From DASVNK01 sp964478815 (GTDB lineage Bacteria; Verrucomicrobiota; Verrucomicrobiia; Limisphaerales; SXQI01): a DNA stretch of 17,317 nucleotides. Position numbers and translations under genes: made by a program. Under the pieces are notes generated by a model that searched no databases, was not told where the DNA came from, and saw only the letters and a list, made by a program, of their open reading frames with translations. Shown piece by piece: positions 1 through 7,186 of the stretch; position 1 is the stretch's first letter; every line of letters begins with the position of its first letter. The stretch lies in assembly GCA_964478815.1 (NCBI GenBank), contig CAYZKY010000134.1:1-17317 (forward strand), given 5' to 3'.

Positions 1-9
1 CTAGCTTAA

Positions 10-45
10 CACAGAGATCACCGAGGGCACAGAGTTCGCAGAGGG
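10..45. repeat. Short tandem repeat, 9-bp period, four degenerate copies
   Basis: Four consecutive 9-mers read CACAGAGAT, CACCGAGGG, CACAGAGTT and CGCAGAGGG, a core of CACAGAG plus two free bases. No gene is supported here. Arrays of this CACAGAG type are, from memory, common between genes in environmental Verrucomicrobiota, Planctomycetota and similar genomes; their function is unknown. Confidence 0.75.
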
Positions 46-72
46 GGAAGGGAGGGAGACCGCGGATAGAAG

Positions 73-99
73 ACAGGATTTACAGGATGAACAGGATTG
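73..99. repeat. Short tandem repeat, 9-bp period, three copies of ACAGGATNN
   Basis: ACAGGAT begins at 73, 82 and 91, giving three exact cores with two variable bases each. It lies 27 bp after the CACAGAG array and has the same 9-bp period, so the two may belong to one composite intergenic element. The rest of 1-286 shows no supported gene, only a purine-rich G-biased stretch. Confidence 0.75.
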
Positions 100-272
100 G
101 GGGACCCGCGACCCCGATAGCCGATGGCAAAGGTCGCATCGGTCGGTCGGTCCGAAGAAGGGCGAGGGGAAGAACGCGGGCTGGGCGGTTTGAAGGAGGG
201 GGGCGAGGATGGTAAGGTCCGATATCTCCGAGAGTTTCGGCTGGAGCGGTGAATTAGCCGGCCTGATCGGAG

Positions 273-281
273 AGGAAGGAG
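273..281 (+). promoter_or_regulatory. Shine-Dalgarno site choosing the BON protein start
   Basis: AGGAAGGAG ends five bases before the ATG at 287. A second purine-rich site (AAGGAGG at 193-199) lies nine bases before an in-frame ATG at 209, so the longer start cannot be excluded. The 287 start puts the hydrophobic anchor at the very N-terminus and is preferred. Confidence 0.6.
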
Positions 282-286
282 ACCGT

Positions 287-754
287 ATGAAATATCTGGT
301 GTTGTTGTTGATTGGGGTGGCGTTGGGAGTGGGGGGGTATTGGTTTTTCACGCAACCGGATTCGGCGGCAAAGCTGTCGGAGGCGAGCGAAAGCGCGAAG
401 AACAAGGCGACGGAGATGGGCAAGGATTTGAAGGAAACCTTCAGTGCGCCGGAGTTCAAGGCGGAACTGGAACGGACCGGGAAAGTGATCCGCGAGAAGG
501 CGAAGCAGGCTGGGACAGCGCTGGTGGACGCGACGGCGAACGCGCGGCTGACGGCAGCGGTCAAAACCAAACTGGTGCAGGACGCGGGGCTGGCGGGATT
601 GAAGATCGATGTGGATGTGACGGACGGGGCCGTGACACTTTCCGGGACGGCGGCGACGCACGAGGAGATCGTGCGAGCGGTCGATCTGGCTTTGCAGACG
701 GAGGGGGTGCATAAGGTCACTTCGACGGTGCAGGTTAAGGCGCCGGCTCCCTAA
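287..754 (+). CDS. Membrane-anchored BON-domain protein
   Basis: The product has 155 residues. Residues 1-22 form a hydrophobic segment (MKYLVLLLIGVALGVGGYWFF) that is a membrane anchor or uncleaved signal. Residues 25-80 are charged and Ala/Lys/Glu-rich, probably helical. Residues about 85-150 look like a BON domain (OsmY/YgaU type), with the characteristic pattern I-x-V-x-V-x-x-G-x-V-x-L-x-G and a following helix and V-x-x-V strand. BON domains bind phospholipid or peptidoglycan-associated surfaces and are common in envelope stress proteins; the role here is inferred from that. An in-frame ATG at 209 would add 26 residues with no recognisable signal. The next gene starts 78 bp downstream on the same strand, so co-transcription is possible. 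Confidence 0.8.
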   Translation: MKYLVLLLIGVALGVGGYWFFTQPDSAAKLSEASESAKNKATEMGKDLKETFSAPEFKAELERTGKVIREKAKQAGTALVDATANARLTAAVKTKLVQDAGLAGLKIDVDVTDGAVTLSGTAATHEEIVRAVDLALQTEGVHKVTSTVQVKAPAP

Positions 755-794
755 AACTACTACGGCGGGGCAAGGTGGGGCCATCTGGAGTCCA

Positions 795-820
795 GGCTTT
801 TCGGCTTTGGAAAAAGCCGG
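795..820 (+). promoter_or_regulatory. Two mutually exclusive hairpins in front of the isochorismatase-like gene
   Basis: CGGCTTT (802-808) pairs with AAAGCCG (813-819) around a GGAA tetraloop. GGCTTTT (795-801) can instead pair with AAAAGCC (812-818). Both use the same 3' arm. The likely ribosome site AAGG (822-825) and the GTG start at 833 follow directly. It could be a tail-less terminator for the BON gene or a translational control element; the sequence alone does not decide. Confidence 0.35.
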
Positions 821-832
821 TAAGGTCGCCGG

Positions 833-2440
833 GTGATCCATTCATTCTTACTCGGCGGAAGGCAGCGATGCGGTCCGGCTGGGCGCAGTCTCGGCATGGC
901 GCTGGCGCTGGCCTGGACCACGCTCGTTGCGCAAGGAATTGAGCTGACGCTGCAAACGCGCACGGCGGATTCGGGCAAGATCGTCGAAACCCAGGAGGAG
1001 ATCGATCCGCGGCGAATCGGAGTGATCGCCGTGGATGTGTGGAATTACCACTGGTGCAAGACGGCGACGATGCGCGTGGATGCGATCGTGCCGCGGATCG
1101 AAAAAGCGCTGGAGGCGGCGCGCGCGCTGGGCATGACCGTGATGCTGTGCCCGAGCGACGTGGTGGACAATTATGTCGGCTACCCTCAACGGGAGAAGGT
1201 GCTCGCGCTGCCGCAGTTTCCCGTGCCTTTAATCGAGAATGTGACTTGTCCGCCAGTGCCGGACGCAGGCGGGTGTGCCTGCGGGCGGGAGCGGTGCGGG
1301 GTAAATTACGGTTGGGACGGGATGCACCCAAGCCTGACGATCGGGCCGGACGATTGGATGCCCGACACGCAGGCGGAAGTTTACTCGATCTGCAAGCTGA
1401 AGGGGCTGACGCATCTGATCTACGTGGGCTTTCACACGCAGGTGTGCCTGCTGGGCAAGCCGATGGGGTTGCGGGCGATGAAATCGGCGGGGCTGCGGTG
1501 CGTGCTGGCGCGGGACATGACGGACGCGCATCCGGGATACGATCCGGCGCGCGACTTCACGCCGGACTTGAATACGGAGCAGGTGGTGGAGCATTTCGAG
1601 AAGCATCTGGCGCCGACGATTCACTTCGAGCGAGAGCTGGCCAAGCTTGGGAAATGGGATGCGAATTGGGTGCTGGACCCGGTCCGCGTGGCGCCTTGGG
1701 GGACGCGGATGCGGCCCCATCTCTTCGAGCAACCGATCACCATGACGCTGTCAACGCCGTTGCAACCGGGGGCGGAAATTCGTTACACGCTGGATGGGAC
1801 ACGGCCGGATGTGAAATCGGAGCTGTATCGGAAGCCGTTCGTGGTGGCGGAGACGACTCAACTGCGGGTGGCAGCGTTTCGCGACGGCCGACAGGTCTGC
1901 GCCGAATCCGAGGGATCGTTCGCACGCATGTGGCCGGAACCGCCGTTGCCCGATGTGTTTATCGGAGAGCTGGCTCCGGTGCGCAGCGTCGGCTTTGGCC
2001 ATACCTACGCGGGGGTGGTGCGCTACTCGGGCAATACCAAGCCGCCGCAAACGAACCGATCGAATCTCGGGCAGGAAATCCGCATCAACCGCCGCGTGTA
2101 TCGGCAGGGCCTCGGGGTGCATGCGCCGAGCGAGCAGGTCTATGAGGTGAAGCCGGAGTATGAGCGATTCGTGGGCCTGGCCGGCGCCGATGAAGATGTG
2201 GTGCGCACCAGCAATGGGTCGAACCTCGCGATGCATCCGAGCGTGGTCTTCAAGGTATTCATCGATGGGCAGGAAGCGGCGGCAAGCCCGGTCATGCGCG
2301 TGCTCTCGCCGGCCTGGCGGTTCGACGTGCCGATTCCGGCGGGGGCGAAGCGCATCAGCCTGGCGACCATGAACGCCGGCGACGGTTCGCGCGAAGACTT
2401 TGCCGACTGGGCGAACGCGGGATTTGTCGTGAAGAAATGA
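833..2440 (+). CDS. Exported isochorismatase-like hydrolase with chitobiase-C-like and NPCBM domains
   Basis: The product has 535 residues if the GTG at 833 is used; AAGG at 822-825 supports it, and an ATG at 896 is the alternative. An Arg-containing n-region and hydrophobic stretch (residues 19-35) form a signal peptide. Residues about 60-255 are an isochorismatase/cysteine-hydrolase fold: Asp68 in the VIAVDVW strand and Cys205 in GFHTQVCLLGKP match two of the catalytic triad. No Lys lies between residues 123 and 187, where the catalytic Lys normally falls; His165 is near that place. Residues 139-155 hold four Cys (139, 148, 150, 155). Residues about 288-365 resemble a chitobiase/FN3-like C-terminal module (IRYTLDGTRPD). 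Residues about 374-535 are an NPCBM carbohydrate-binding-type domain (GLGVHAPSEQVYEV, SVVFKVFIDGQ, DFADWANAGF). Substrate unknown; extracellular or periplasmic and probably glycan-associated. Confidence 0.85.
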   Translation: MIHSFLLGGRQRCGPAGRSLGMALALAWTTLVAQGIELTLQTRTADSGKIVETQEEIDPRRIGVIAVDVWNYHWCKTATMRVDAIVPRIEKALEAARALGMTVMLCPSDVVDNYVGYPQREKVLALPQFPVPLIENVTCPPVPDAGGCACGRERCGVNYGWDGMHPSLTIGPDDWMPDTQAEVYSICKLKGLTHLIYVGFHTQVCLLGKPMGLRAMKSAGLRCVLARDMTDAHPGYDPARDFTPDLNTEQVVEHFEKHLAPTIHFERELAKLGKWDANWVLDPVRVAPWGTRMRPHLFEQPITMTLSTPLQPGAEIRYTLDGTRPDVKSELYRKPFVVAETTQLRVAAFRDGRQVCAESEGSFARMWPEPPLPDVFIGELAPVRSVGFGHTYAGVVRYSGNTKPPQTNRSNLGQEIRINRRVYRQGLGVHAPSEQVYEVKPEYERFVGLAGADEDVVRTSNGSNLAMHPSVVFKVFIDGQEAAASPVMRVLSPAWRFDVPIPAGAKRISLATMNAGDGSREDFADWANAGFVVKK

Positions 2441-2492
2441 GTTCCGCGTTCAGGCGGCTTGGGGCCGGAGGGCTTAAAACCGGAACGGCTCT

Positions 2493-2518
2493 CAACGATG
2501 CGCGGGCGCCGCTCGTTG
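2493..2518 (+). terminator. Possible hairpin after the isochorismatase-like gene
   Basis: CAACGA (2493-2498) pairs with TCGTTG (2513-2518), with a partial inner GCG/CGC pairing. There is no T-tract, so this is at best a weak or factor-dependent terminator in the 153-bp gap. Confidence 0.2.
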
Positions 2519-2554
2519 CCAGGATGCGTCCCGAGGGAGGGCGCGATTAACGGT

Positions 2555-2584
2555 TTGCCAAGGGCGAAACGGGTCTCGTATAGT
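2555..2584 (+). promoter_or_regulatory. Sigma70-like promoter for the coiled-coil/TPR gene, apparently leaderless
   Basis: The -35 TTGCCA (2555-2560) and -10 TATAGT (2579-2584) each match the consensus at five of six positions and are 18 bp apart. The -10 ends only nine bases before the ATG at 2594, so transcription would begin at or just before the start codon and leave the GAGGG at 2586-2590 outside or at the edge of the mRNA. Confidence 0.55.
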
Positions 2585-2593
2585 TGAGGGCAC

Positions 2594-4282
2594 ATGAGAT
2601 TTCGCGCGGTTCTTGGGAAGATTTGTTGCGCCGGGCTGTTGCTGGCGGCAGCGCCGGTGGGCGGGGCGACACCGGAGGATTTGTATCTGGATGCGTACCG
2701 GTGGATTCAGGAGGGGGATCAATTCCTGAGCGCGGGGAACAGCGAGCAGGCGCAGCGGCGGTACGACGAGGCGCAGGTGAATTTGAAGAAGCTGCAATCG
2801 GCCTACCCGGCGTTCAACCCACGGGCGGTGGAGTACCGGCTGGAGTATGTGCAGAAGCAGATCGGCTCGACGGGCCGGCGGGCGGAACCGGCGGCGGCCG
2901 CGCCCGTGGCGCCCCGGCGGCCGGGCCCGGCGGATTCGGCGCGGGTGTGGCAGGAGCGGGTGAATCAGCTGGAGGCGGAGAACACGCTGTTGCAGGGGAA
3001 GCTGCAGGAAGCATTGGCACCGCGGCCGGCGGCGGTGGATCCGCAGCAGTTGGCACGGGCGGAGGCGCGGGTGCGGGAGTTGGAGAAGGAGAAGGAATTG
3101 CTGCGGGCGAACCTGGAGAAGGCGGAGGCGCGGCAGCCGCAGGCGGCGGATGGGGCGTTGCTGGAGCAGTCGCGGCGGGAGTTGAACGAGACGAAGCAGC
3201 GGCTGACGGAGGCGGTGGCTTCGATCGCGTCGTTGTCGCAGAGCAAGCTGGCGCTGGAGACGGCAAACCAGAAATTGCAGCAGGATCTGGCGGGCGCGAA
3301 GGCGGAGGATCCGGAGAAGGCGCGCTTGCGGACCTTGTCGAGCGCGCAGCAGACCCAGATCGAGCAGCTTCGAACGGAACTGGACGGCGCACGCAAACGC
3401 GCGGAGACGCAGGCGGCCGCGCCCAAGCCGGAAGGGACCGAGCGGAGCCGGGTCAAGGAGCTGGAGAACGAGCGGGACCGCCTGGAAAAGCAATTGGCGG
3501 AGGCGCAGCGGGATCTATCGAATGCGCGTTCGCGCGCGCCGACCGGGCAGGCGGATGCGTTGACGGCGCAGCTTTCGAATTTGCGGGCGCGGCTGGAGGT
3601 TTTCGAGGCGCGGAAGGTGCCGTATACGGCGGAGGAACTGGCGCTGCTGGCGAAGGCGGCGCCGGCGCTGGCGGCGGCTCCGGACCCGAAGGCAGGCAAG
3701 CGGTCGGTGCGGGAATTGCCGGCGGGGGCCGGGCCGCTGGTGGCGGAGGCGGAGCGGGCGTTCGCGGCGCGGCGGTATGGCGACGCGGAGAATCTTTATC
3801 AGCGGGTGCTGCGGATGGATGAGGACAACCCGCTGACGCTGGCGAACCTGGCGTCGATCCAGTTGGAGCTTTCGAAGTTTCCGGAGGCGGAGGCGAATTT
3901 GAACAAGGCGCTGCAAGCCAGCCCGGACGATGCGTATGCGATGTCGCTGCTCGGCATGGCGCGGTTCATGCAGGAAAAGTATCCGGAGGCGCTGGACTTC
4001 CTGAGCCGCGCGGCGCAGCTCGACCCGAAGGACCCGAAGACGCAGAATCAGTTAGGCATTACCTTGGGCCAGATGGGGCAACGCGAGGCCGCGGAGACGG
4101 CGCTGCGGAAGGCGATCCAGCTCGCGCCGAATTACGCCGAGGCGCACTATAATCTTTCGGTGGTTTACGCCACGCAGAAGCCGCCGTTCCTGGAGCTGGC
4201 GAAGTTCCACTATGCCAAGGCGCTCGGCCTGGGGCATGCGCCGGTGCCGGATCTCGAACGGCAGCTCGGGCCGGCGAAGTAG
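2594..4282 (+). CDS. Exported coiled-coil protein with C-terminal TPR repeats
   Basis: The product has 562 residues. Residues 1-25 are a signal peptide ending near VGGA. Residues 28-90 contain a TPR-like helical hairpin (AYRWIQEGDQFLSAGN). An Ala/Pro-rich linker (about 95-115) leads into a long heptad-rich coiled coil (about 117-338) packed with Glu, Arg, Gln and Leu. Residues about 381-540 hold at least four TPR units, for example AEANLNKALQASPDDAYAMS and AETALRKAIQLAPNYAEAHY. TPRs are protein-interaction scaffolds; the layout is loosely like CpoB/YbgF-type periplasmic proteins, but I cannot assign a specific partner. It ends 12 bp before the convergent small gene. The coding strand is strongly G-biased (line 3061-3120 has 30 G and 8 C), which creates long Gly/Ala-rich shadow frames. 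Confidence 0.85.
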   Translation: MRFRAVLGKICCAGLLLAAAPVGGATPEDLYLDAYRWIQEGDQFLSAGNSEQAQRRYDEAQVNLKKLQSAYPAFNPRAVEYRLEYVQKQIGSTGRRAEPAAAAPVAPRRPGPADSARVWQERVNQLEAENTLLQGKLQEALAPRPAAVDPQQLARAEARVRELEKEKELLRANLEKAEARQPQAADGALLEQSRRELNETKQRLTEAVASIASLSQSKLALETANQKLQQDLAGAKAEDPEKARLRTLSSAQQTQIEQLRTELDGARKRAETQAAAPKPEGTERSRVKELENERDRLEKQLAEAQRDLSNARSRAPTGQADALTAQLSNLRARLEVFEARKVPYTAEELALLAKAAPALAAAPDPKAGKRSVRELPAGAGPLVAEAERAFAARRYGDAENLYQRVLRMDEDNPLTLANLASIQLELSKFPEAEANLNKALQASPDDAYAMSLLGMARFMQEKYPEALDFLSRAAQLDPKDPKTQNQLGITLGQMGQREAAETALRKAIQLAPNYAEAHYNLSVVYATQKPPFLELAKFHYAKALGLGHAPVPDLERQLGPAK

Positions 4283-4289
4283 GCCGGCC
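4269..4289. terminator. GC-rich hairpin across the TPR stop codon, possible bidirectional terminator
   Basis: GGCCGGC (4269-4275) and GCCGGCC (4283-4289) form a perfect 7-bp stem around a 7-base loop that contains the TAG stop. It sits exactly between two convergent genes. Neither side has a T-run, so classic intrinsic termination is doubtful. Confidence 0.4.
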
Positions 4290-4294
4290 TGGCG

Positions 4295-4609
4295 TCAGAG
4301 CGCGACGCAGCTTTCCAGGTCGCGCACGCGAAAGGGGACGCCGTCCACTTCGAATTCGGCGTTTTCCGCGGTCAACCCGGCGCAGGTGAGGCTCGCTTCG
4401 CGGATCGCCAATGGCCCGCGCAGGCGGACGCCGCCCGCGAGCCAGATCTCGACAGGGCGGCCGAGCGGAAGGCCAAGTTTGCGGGAGAGTTCGGCCAGTT
4501 CGTGGCGTCGTTGGGCGCGCCATTCGGAGAGGGGATCGCGAGCGGCGGCGATCTCGGAGCTTACGGCACTTGGGGAGGGATGATCGAAGTCGAGTTCGGC
4601 CTGGCGCAT
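4295..4609 (-). CDS. Small conserved-looking protein of unknown function, last gene of rmuC-ppk2 operon
   Basis: The product has 104 residues and no signal peptide or membrane segment. Residues 18-45 are charged and helical (EIAAARDPLSEWRAQRRHEL). Residues about 46-104 alternate like a small beta domain: PVEIWLAGGVRLRGPLAI, then EFEVDGVPFRVRDLESCV. The strand-turn-strand pattern recalls small beta-barrels such as Sm-like folds, but this is only a visual resemblance. It starts 16 bp after the ppk2 stop on the same strand, so it is probably co-transcribed. Its place in an operon and the natural-looking composition argue that it is real. I do not recognise the family. Confidence 0.65.
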   Translation of the reverse strand: MRQAELDFDHPSPSAVSSEIAAARDPLSEWRAQRRHELAELSRKLGLPLGRPVEIWLAGGVRLRGPLAIREASLTCAGLTAENAEFEVDGVPFRVRDLESCVAL

Positions 4610-4625
4610 GGCGGCGAGTCGGGGT

Positions 4626-5501
4626 TCAGGCGTCCGCTTCGAGCAGTTTCCGGCAGCGCGCGAGATCGCGCCGGTGCTCGGGGGATGAGTCCGGGAACTG
4701 CAAGTCCAGCCGGCGCAGCACGCCGTTCAGCGTGGCCGCGATGAGCAGCCGCGCGGTGCCCTTGTCGTCGGCCGGAATGGCGAACCACGGAGCTTCCTTC
4801 GTGGAGGTGGCCGGGAGGCAGTCTTCGTAGGCCTGGCGGTACTCCTTCCAGAAGCCGCGCTCCTTGAGATCGGCGCTCGAGAATTTCCAGTTTTTCGAGG
4901 GCTCCTCGATGCGTTTGAGAAAGCGCTCCCGCTGCTCCTCCTTCGAGATATGGAGGAAGAATTTGACGATGCGCGTGCCGTTCCGGTGCAGGTGCGTTTC
5001 GAGATCGCGGATGGACCGGTGGCGCTGCGCCCAGATTCCTGGCGAATCGCGCACCTCCGGCGGCAGGGCCTGCGCGCGCAAGATCTCGGGATGCACACGG
5101 ACGATCAGCACCTCTTCGTAGTAGGACCGGTTGAAGACGCCGATCCGGCCGCGTTCGGGCAGGCAACGGGTGCTGCGCCAGAGAAAGTCGTGATCCAGTT
5201 CCTCCGCGCTGGGGTGTTTAAAACTGAAGACCTGGCACCCCTGGGGATTCACGCCGGAGAAGACCGCCTTGATCGCGCCGTCCTTCCCGGCGGCATCCAT
5301 CGCCTGAAAAATCACGAGCAACGAGTAGCGGTCGTGCGCGTATAGTTTTTCCTGGCGCTCGCATAACTCCTCGACCTGCTCCGCCAACTGCCGCTTGTAT
5401 TGCTCCTTCGTGTCGCAAAGCAGATCGATGCGCGTGGGCCATTTGCGGAGGTCGAGTTTTTTGCCGTCCGGCACGCGAAAGCGCTCGTAATCGATGGGCA
5501 T
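4626..5501 (-). CDS. ppk2: PPK2-family polyphosphate:nucleotide phosphotransferase
   Basis: The product has 291 residues, normal for a single-domain PPK2. The Walker A segment is FQAMDAAGKDGAIK (about 65-78; Lys73) and the Walker B-like segment GRIGVFNRSYYEE (about 118-130) is typical. SGVNPQGCQVFSFKHPS between them is a PPK2 hallmark, and the basic helical lid around 185-225 (EEQRERFLKRI) fits. PPK2 enzymes move phosphate between polyphosphate and nucleotides in the cytoplasm. The GKDG form of Walker A (not GKGG) suggests the subgroup that phosphorylates AMP and/or ADP from polyphosphate, but direction and nucleotide are inferred. The ATG lies four bases after the rmuC stop, so it is translated from the rmuC mRNA. 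Confidence 0.92.
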   Translation of the reverse strand: MPIDYERFRVPDGKKLDLRKWPTRIDLLCDTKEQYKRQLAEQVEELCERQEKLYAHDRYSLLVIFQAMDAAGKDGAIKAVFSGVNPQGCQVFSFKHPSAEELDHDFLWRSTRCLPERGRIGVFNRSYYEEVLIVRVHPEILRAQALPPEVRDSPGIWAQRHRSIRDLETHLHRNGTRIVKFFLHISKEEQRERFLKRIEEPSKNWKFSSADLKERGFWKEYRQAYEDCLPATSTKEAPWFAIPADDKGTARLLIAATLNGVLRRLDLQFPDSSPEHRRDLARCRKLLEADA

Positions 5502-5505
5502 GGGT

Positions 5506-7059
5506 TTAAGAAACGTTGGACTCGGGAACGATGAGAAGCTCGGGCTGCTGGATCGCGCGCGGGTGATGGTCCAGCGGCGCGAGCGGAATGATGTCCACCC
5601 CTTCGCCTCCGGCCTGGAGCTCCTTGAACTTGCGGGCGCCCGGCAGCACGCGGGATTCGAGCGAGGCGATCGCGCGATTGTAGCTGTCGACCGCTTTGCC
5701 GAGGTTCTTCCCCAGCCCTTCCCAATGGGAGGCGAGGTCGGCGATCCGCTTGTATAAATCCCGGCCGAGGTCGCTGATGATCTGCGCGTTCGCGGCGATT
5801 TTCTCCTGCTTCCAGCCGAAGGCGACGGCGCGAAGCAGGGCGATCAGCGTCGTGGGCGTGGCCAGGATCACCCGTTCGTTGACGCCCAGTTCGATGAGCG
5901 AAGGATCCACCTCGAGCGCCGCGCTAAAGAAGCTTTCGCCCGGAAGGAACAGAATCACGAAGTCGGGCGTGGGTTGGAACTGCTCCCAGTAAGCCTTGCG
6001 CGAGAGGGCGATCAGATGGGCCCGCACCTGCCGGGCGTGCTCCTCCATTTTGGCGCGGCGCGTGGGTTCGTCGAGCGACTCGGCCGCCGCGAGAAACGCG
6101 TCGAGCGGAGCCTTCGCGTCCACGGGAATGAACTTGCCGCCCGGCAGGCGGACCACCAGGTCGGGCCGGAGCCGGCCATCGGCGGTCTGCACGGTGATTT
6201 GCTGCTCGAAATCGCAATATTCGAGCATGCCGGCCAGCTCGACCACGCGCTTGAGCTGAAGCTCGCCCCAGCGGCCGCGCACGGTGGGGGCGCGCAGCGC
6301 ACGCGCGAGCGAGCCGGTCTGGTGGCTGAGTTCCTGCTGCGCTTCGATCAGCATCTGCACCTGCGCCGTCAACTGGCCGTAAGCGCCCATCCGCTTTTGC
6401 TCGATCTCCTGCACCTGTGAGTCGAATTTCGCCAGCGACTCGCGCACCGGACGGATGAGTTCCGAAATGGCCTGCTCCTTCTTCTCGATCTCGCCCCGGG
6501 CGGTTTGCTGCTCCTTCTCGAATGAGGAGCGGGCTAGCACCAGAAACGATTCGTTATTCGCCTGCAGGGCATGCGCCGAGAGGGCCTTGAAGGAATCGGT
6601 GAGCTGCCGTTTCGTCTCGTCGAGCAACGCCAGCTTCTCGGCGGCTTGAGAGCGTTCCTCCTGCAGGCGGGTGTCCAATTCGGCGATGCGGGAAAGGGCC
6701 GTGGAGTGCGACTGCCGCAATTCCTCGAGAGCCGCTTCGCGCTGGGCGGCGGCGGATTCCAGCTCGGGGATTCGGGCGTTGCGCTGTTCGGCGGTGGCGC
6801 GGGCCTGCTGTTCCGTCGCAAGGTGCAGCCGCTGTTCGCGCAGTTCGCTCTCGGCCCGGGCGAGTTCCGCCTGGCGGGCCTTCAGATTCTCTTCCGTGAC
6901 CTCCGCCCGCGCGGTGGCCGCCGCCAACTGCATCTCGAGCGGCGCCTTCGCTTCGGAGACCGCCCGCCGGGCGCGCTCGCGCATCACGAACCAAATGACT
7001 CCCCCCGCCAGCGCGCCGCCCGCGCCGGCTCCCGCCAGGATGGCCGACCAAATATCCAC
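5506..7059 (-). CDS. rmuC: DNA recombination protein RmuC
   Basis: The product has 517 residues. Residues 4-26 are a membrane anchor, residues about 30-220 a long coiled coil, and residues about 180-480 the RmuC core (PF02646). Diagnostic segments are VRGRWGELQLKRVVELAGM (260-278) and LPGGKFIPVDAKAPLDAF (305-322), followed by FLPGESFFSAAL and the TPTTLIALLRAVAFGW motif. RmuC limits inversions at short inverted repeats and is a predicted nuclease-like protein; it acts on DNA from the inner membrane. The start is a GTG: an in-frame TAG (7072-7074) sits four codons upstream and leaves no other option. GGAGGT lies 14 bases upstream, unusually far, while TAGTCT lies nine bases upstream. First gene of the three-gene minus-strand operon. 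Confidence 0.93.
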   Translation of the reverse strand: MDIWSAILAGAGAGGALAGGVIWFVMRERARRAVSEAKAPLEMQLAAATARAEVTEENLKARQAELARAESELREQRLHLATEQQARATAEQRNARIPELESAAAQREAALEELRQSHSTALSRIAELDTRLQEERSQAAEKLALLDETKRQLTDSFKALSAHALQANNESFLVLARSSFEKEQQTARGEIEKKEQAISELIRPVRESLAKFDSQVQEIEQKRMGAYGQLTAQVQMLIEAQQELSHQTGSLARALRAPTVRGRWGELQLKRVVELAGMLEYCDFEQQITVQTADGRLRPDLVVRLPGGKFIPVDAKAPLDAFLAAAESLDEPTRRAKMEEHARQVRAHLIALSRKAYWEQFQPTPDFVILFLPGESFFSAALEVDPSLIELGVNERVILATPTTLIALLRAVAFGWKQEKIAANAQIISDLGRDLYKRIADLASHWEGLGKNLGKAVDSYNRAIASLESRVLPGARKFKELQAGGEGVDIIPLAPLDHHPRAIQQPELLIVPESNVS

Positions 7060-7150
7060 TTCGAAACGAGACTACCTCCGCACCACTCGCGCGCACGCTT
7101 TTTCGGAAAGCGCCGCGTTTCGGCGGCCGCGGCAAAAATGCGCCCGGCGC

Positions 7151-7179
7151 TCGACGCTTCCGCCTTCCGCTTGTACGAT
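7151..7179 (+). promoter_or_regulatory. Candidate trpD promoter, apparently leaderless
   Basis: TCGACG (7151-7156) and TACGAT (7174-7179) are 17 bp apart and match the -35 and -10 consensus at four of six positions each. The -10 ends seven bases before the ATG at 7187. No Shine-Dalgarno sequence is visible. An in-frame ATG at 7178 would lie inside the -10, which favours 7187. Confidence 0.4.
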
Positions 7180-7186
7180 GCGGCGC

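Noticed and set aside
2492..3493. A 333-codon Leu/Arg-rich minus-strand open frame
   Set aside because: It is the antisense shadow of the heptad repeats in the TPR gene and has no domain or ribosome site.
2584..3822. A 412-codon Gly/Ala-rich open frame on the plus strand
   Set aside because: It lies in another frame of the coiled-coil/TPR gene, is low-complexity, and arises from the G-rich coding strand; it has no recognisable domain.
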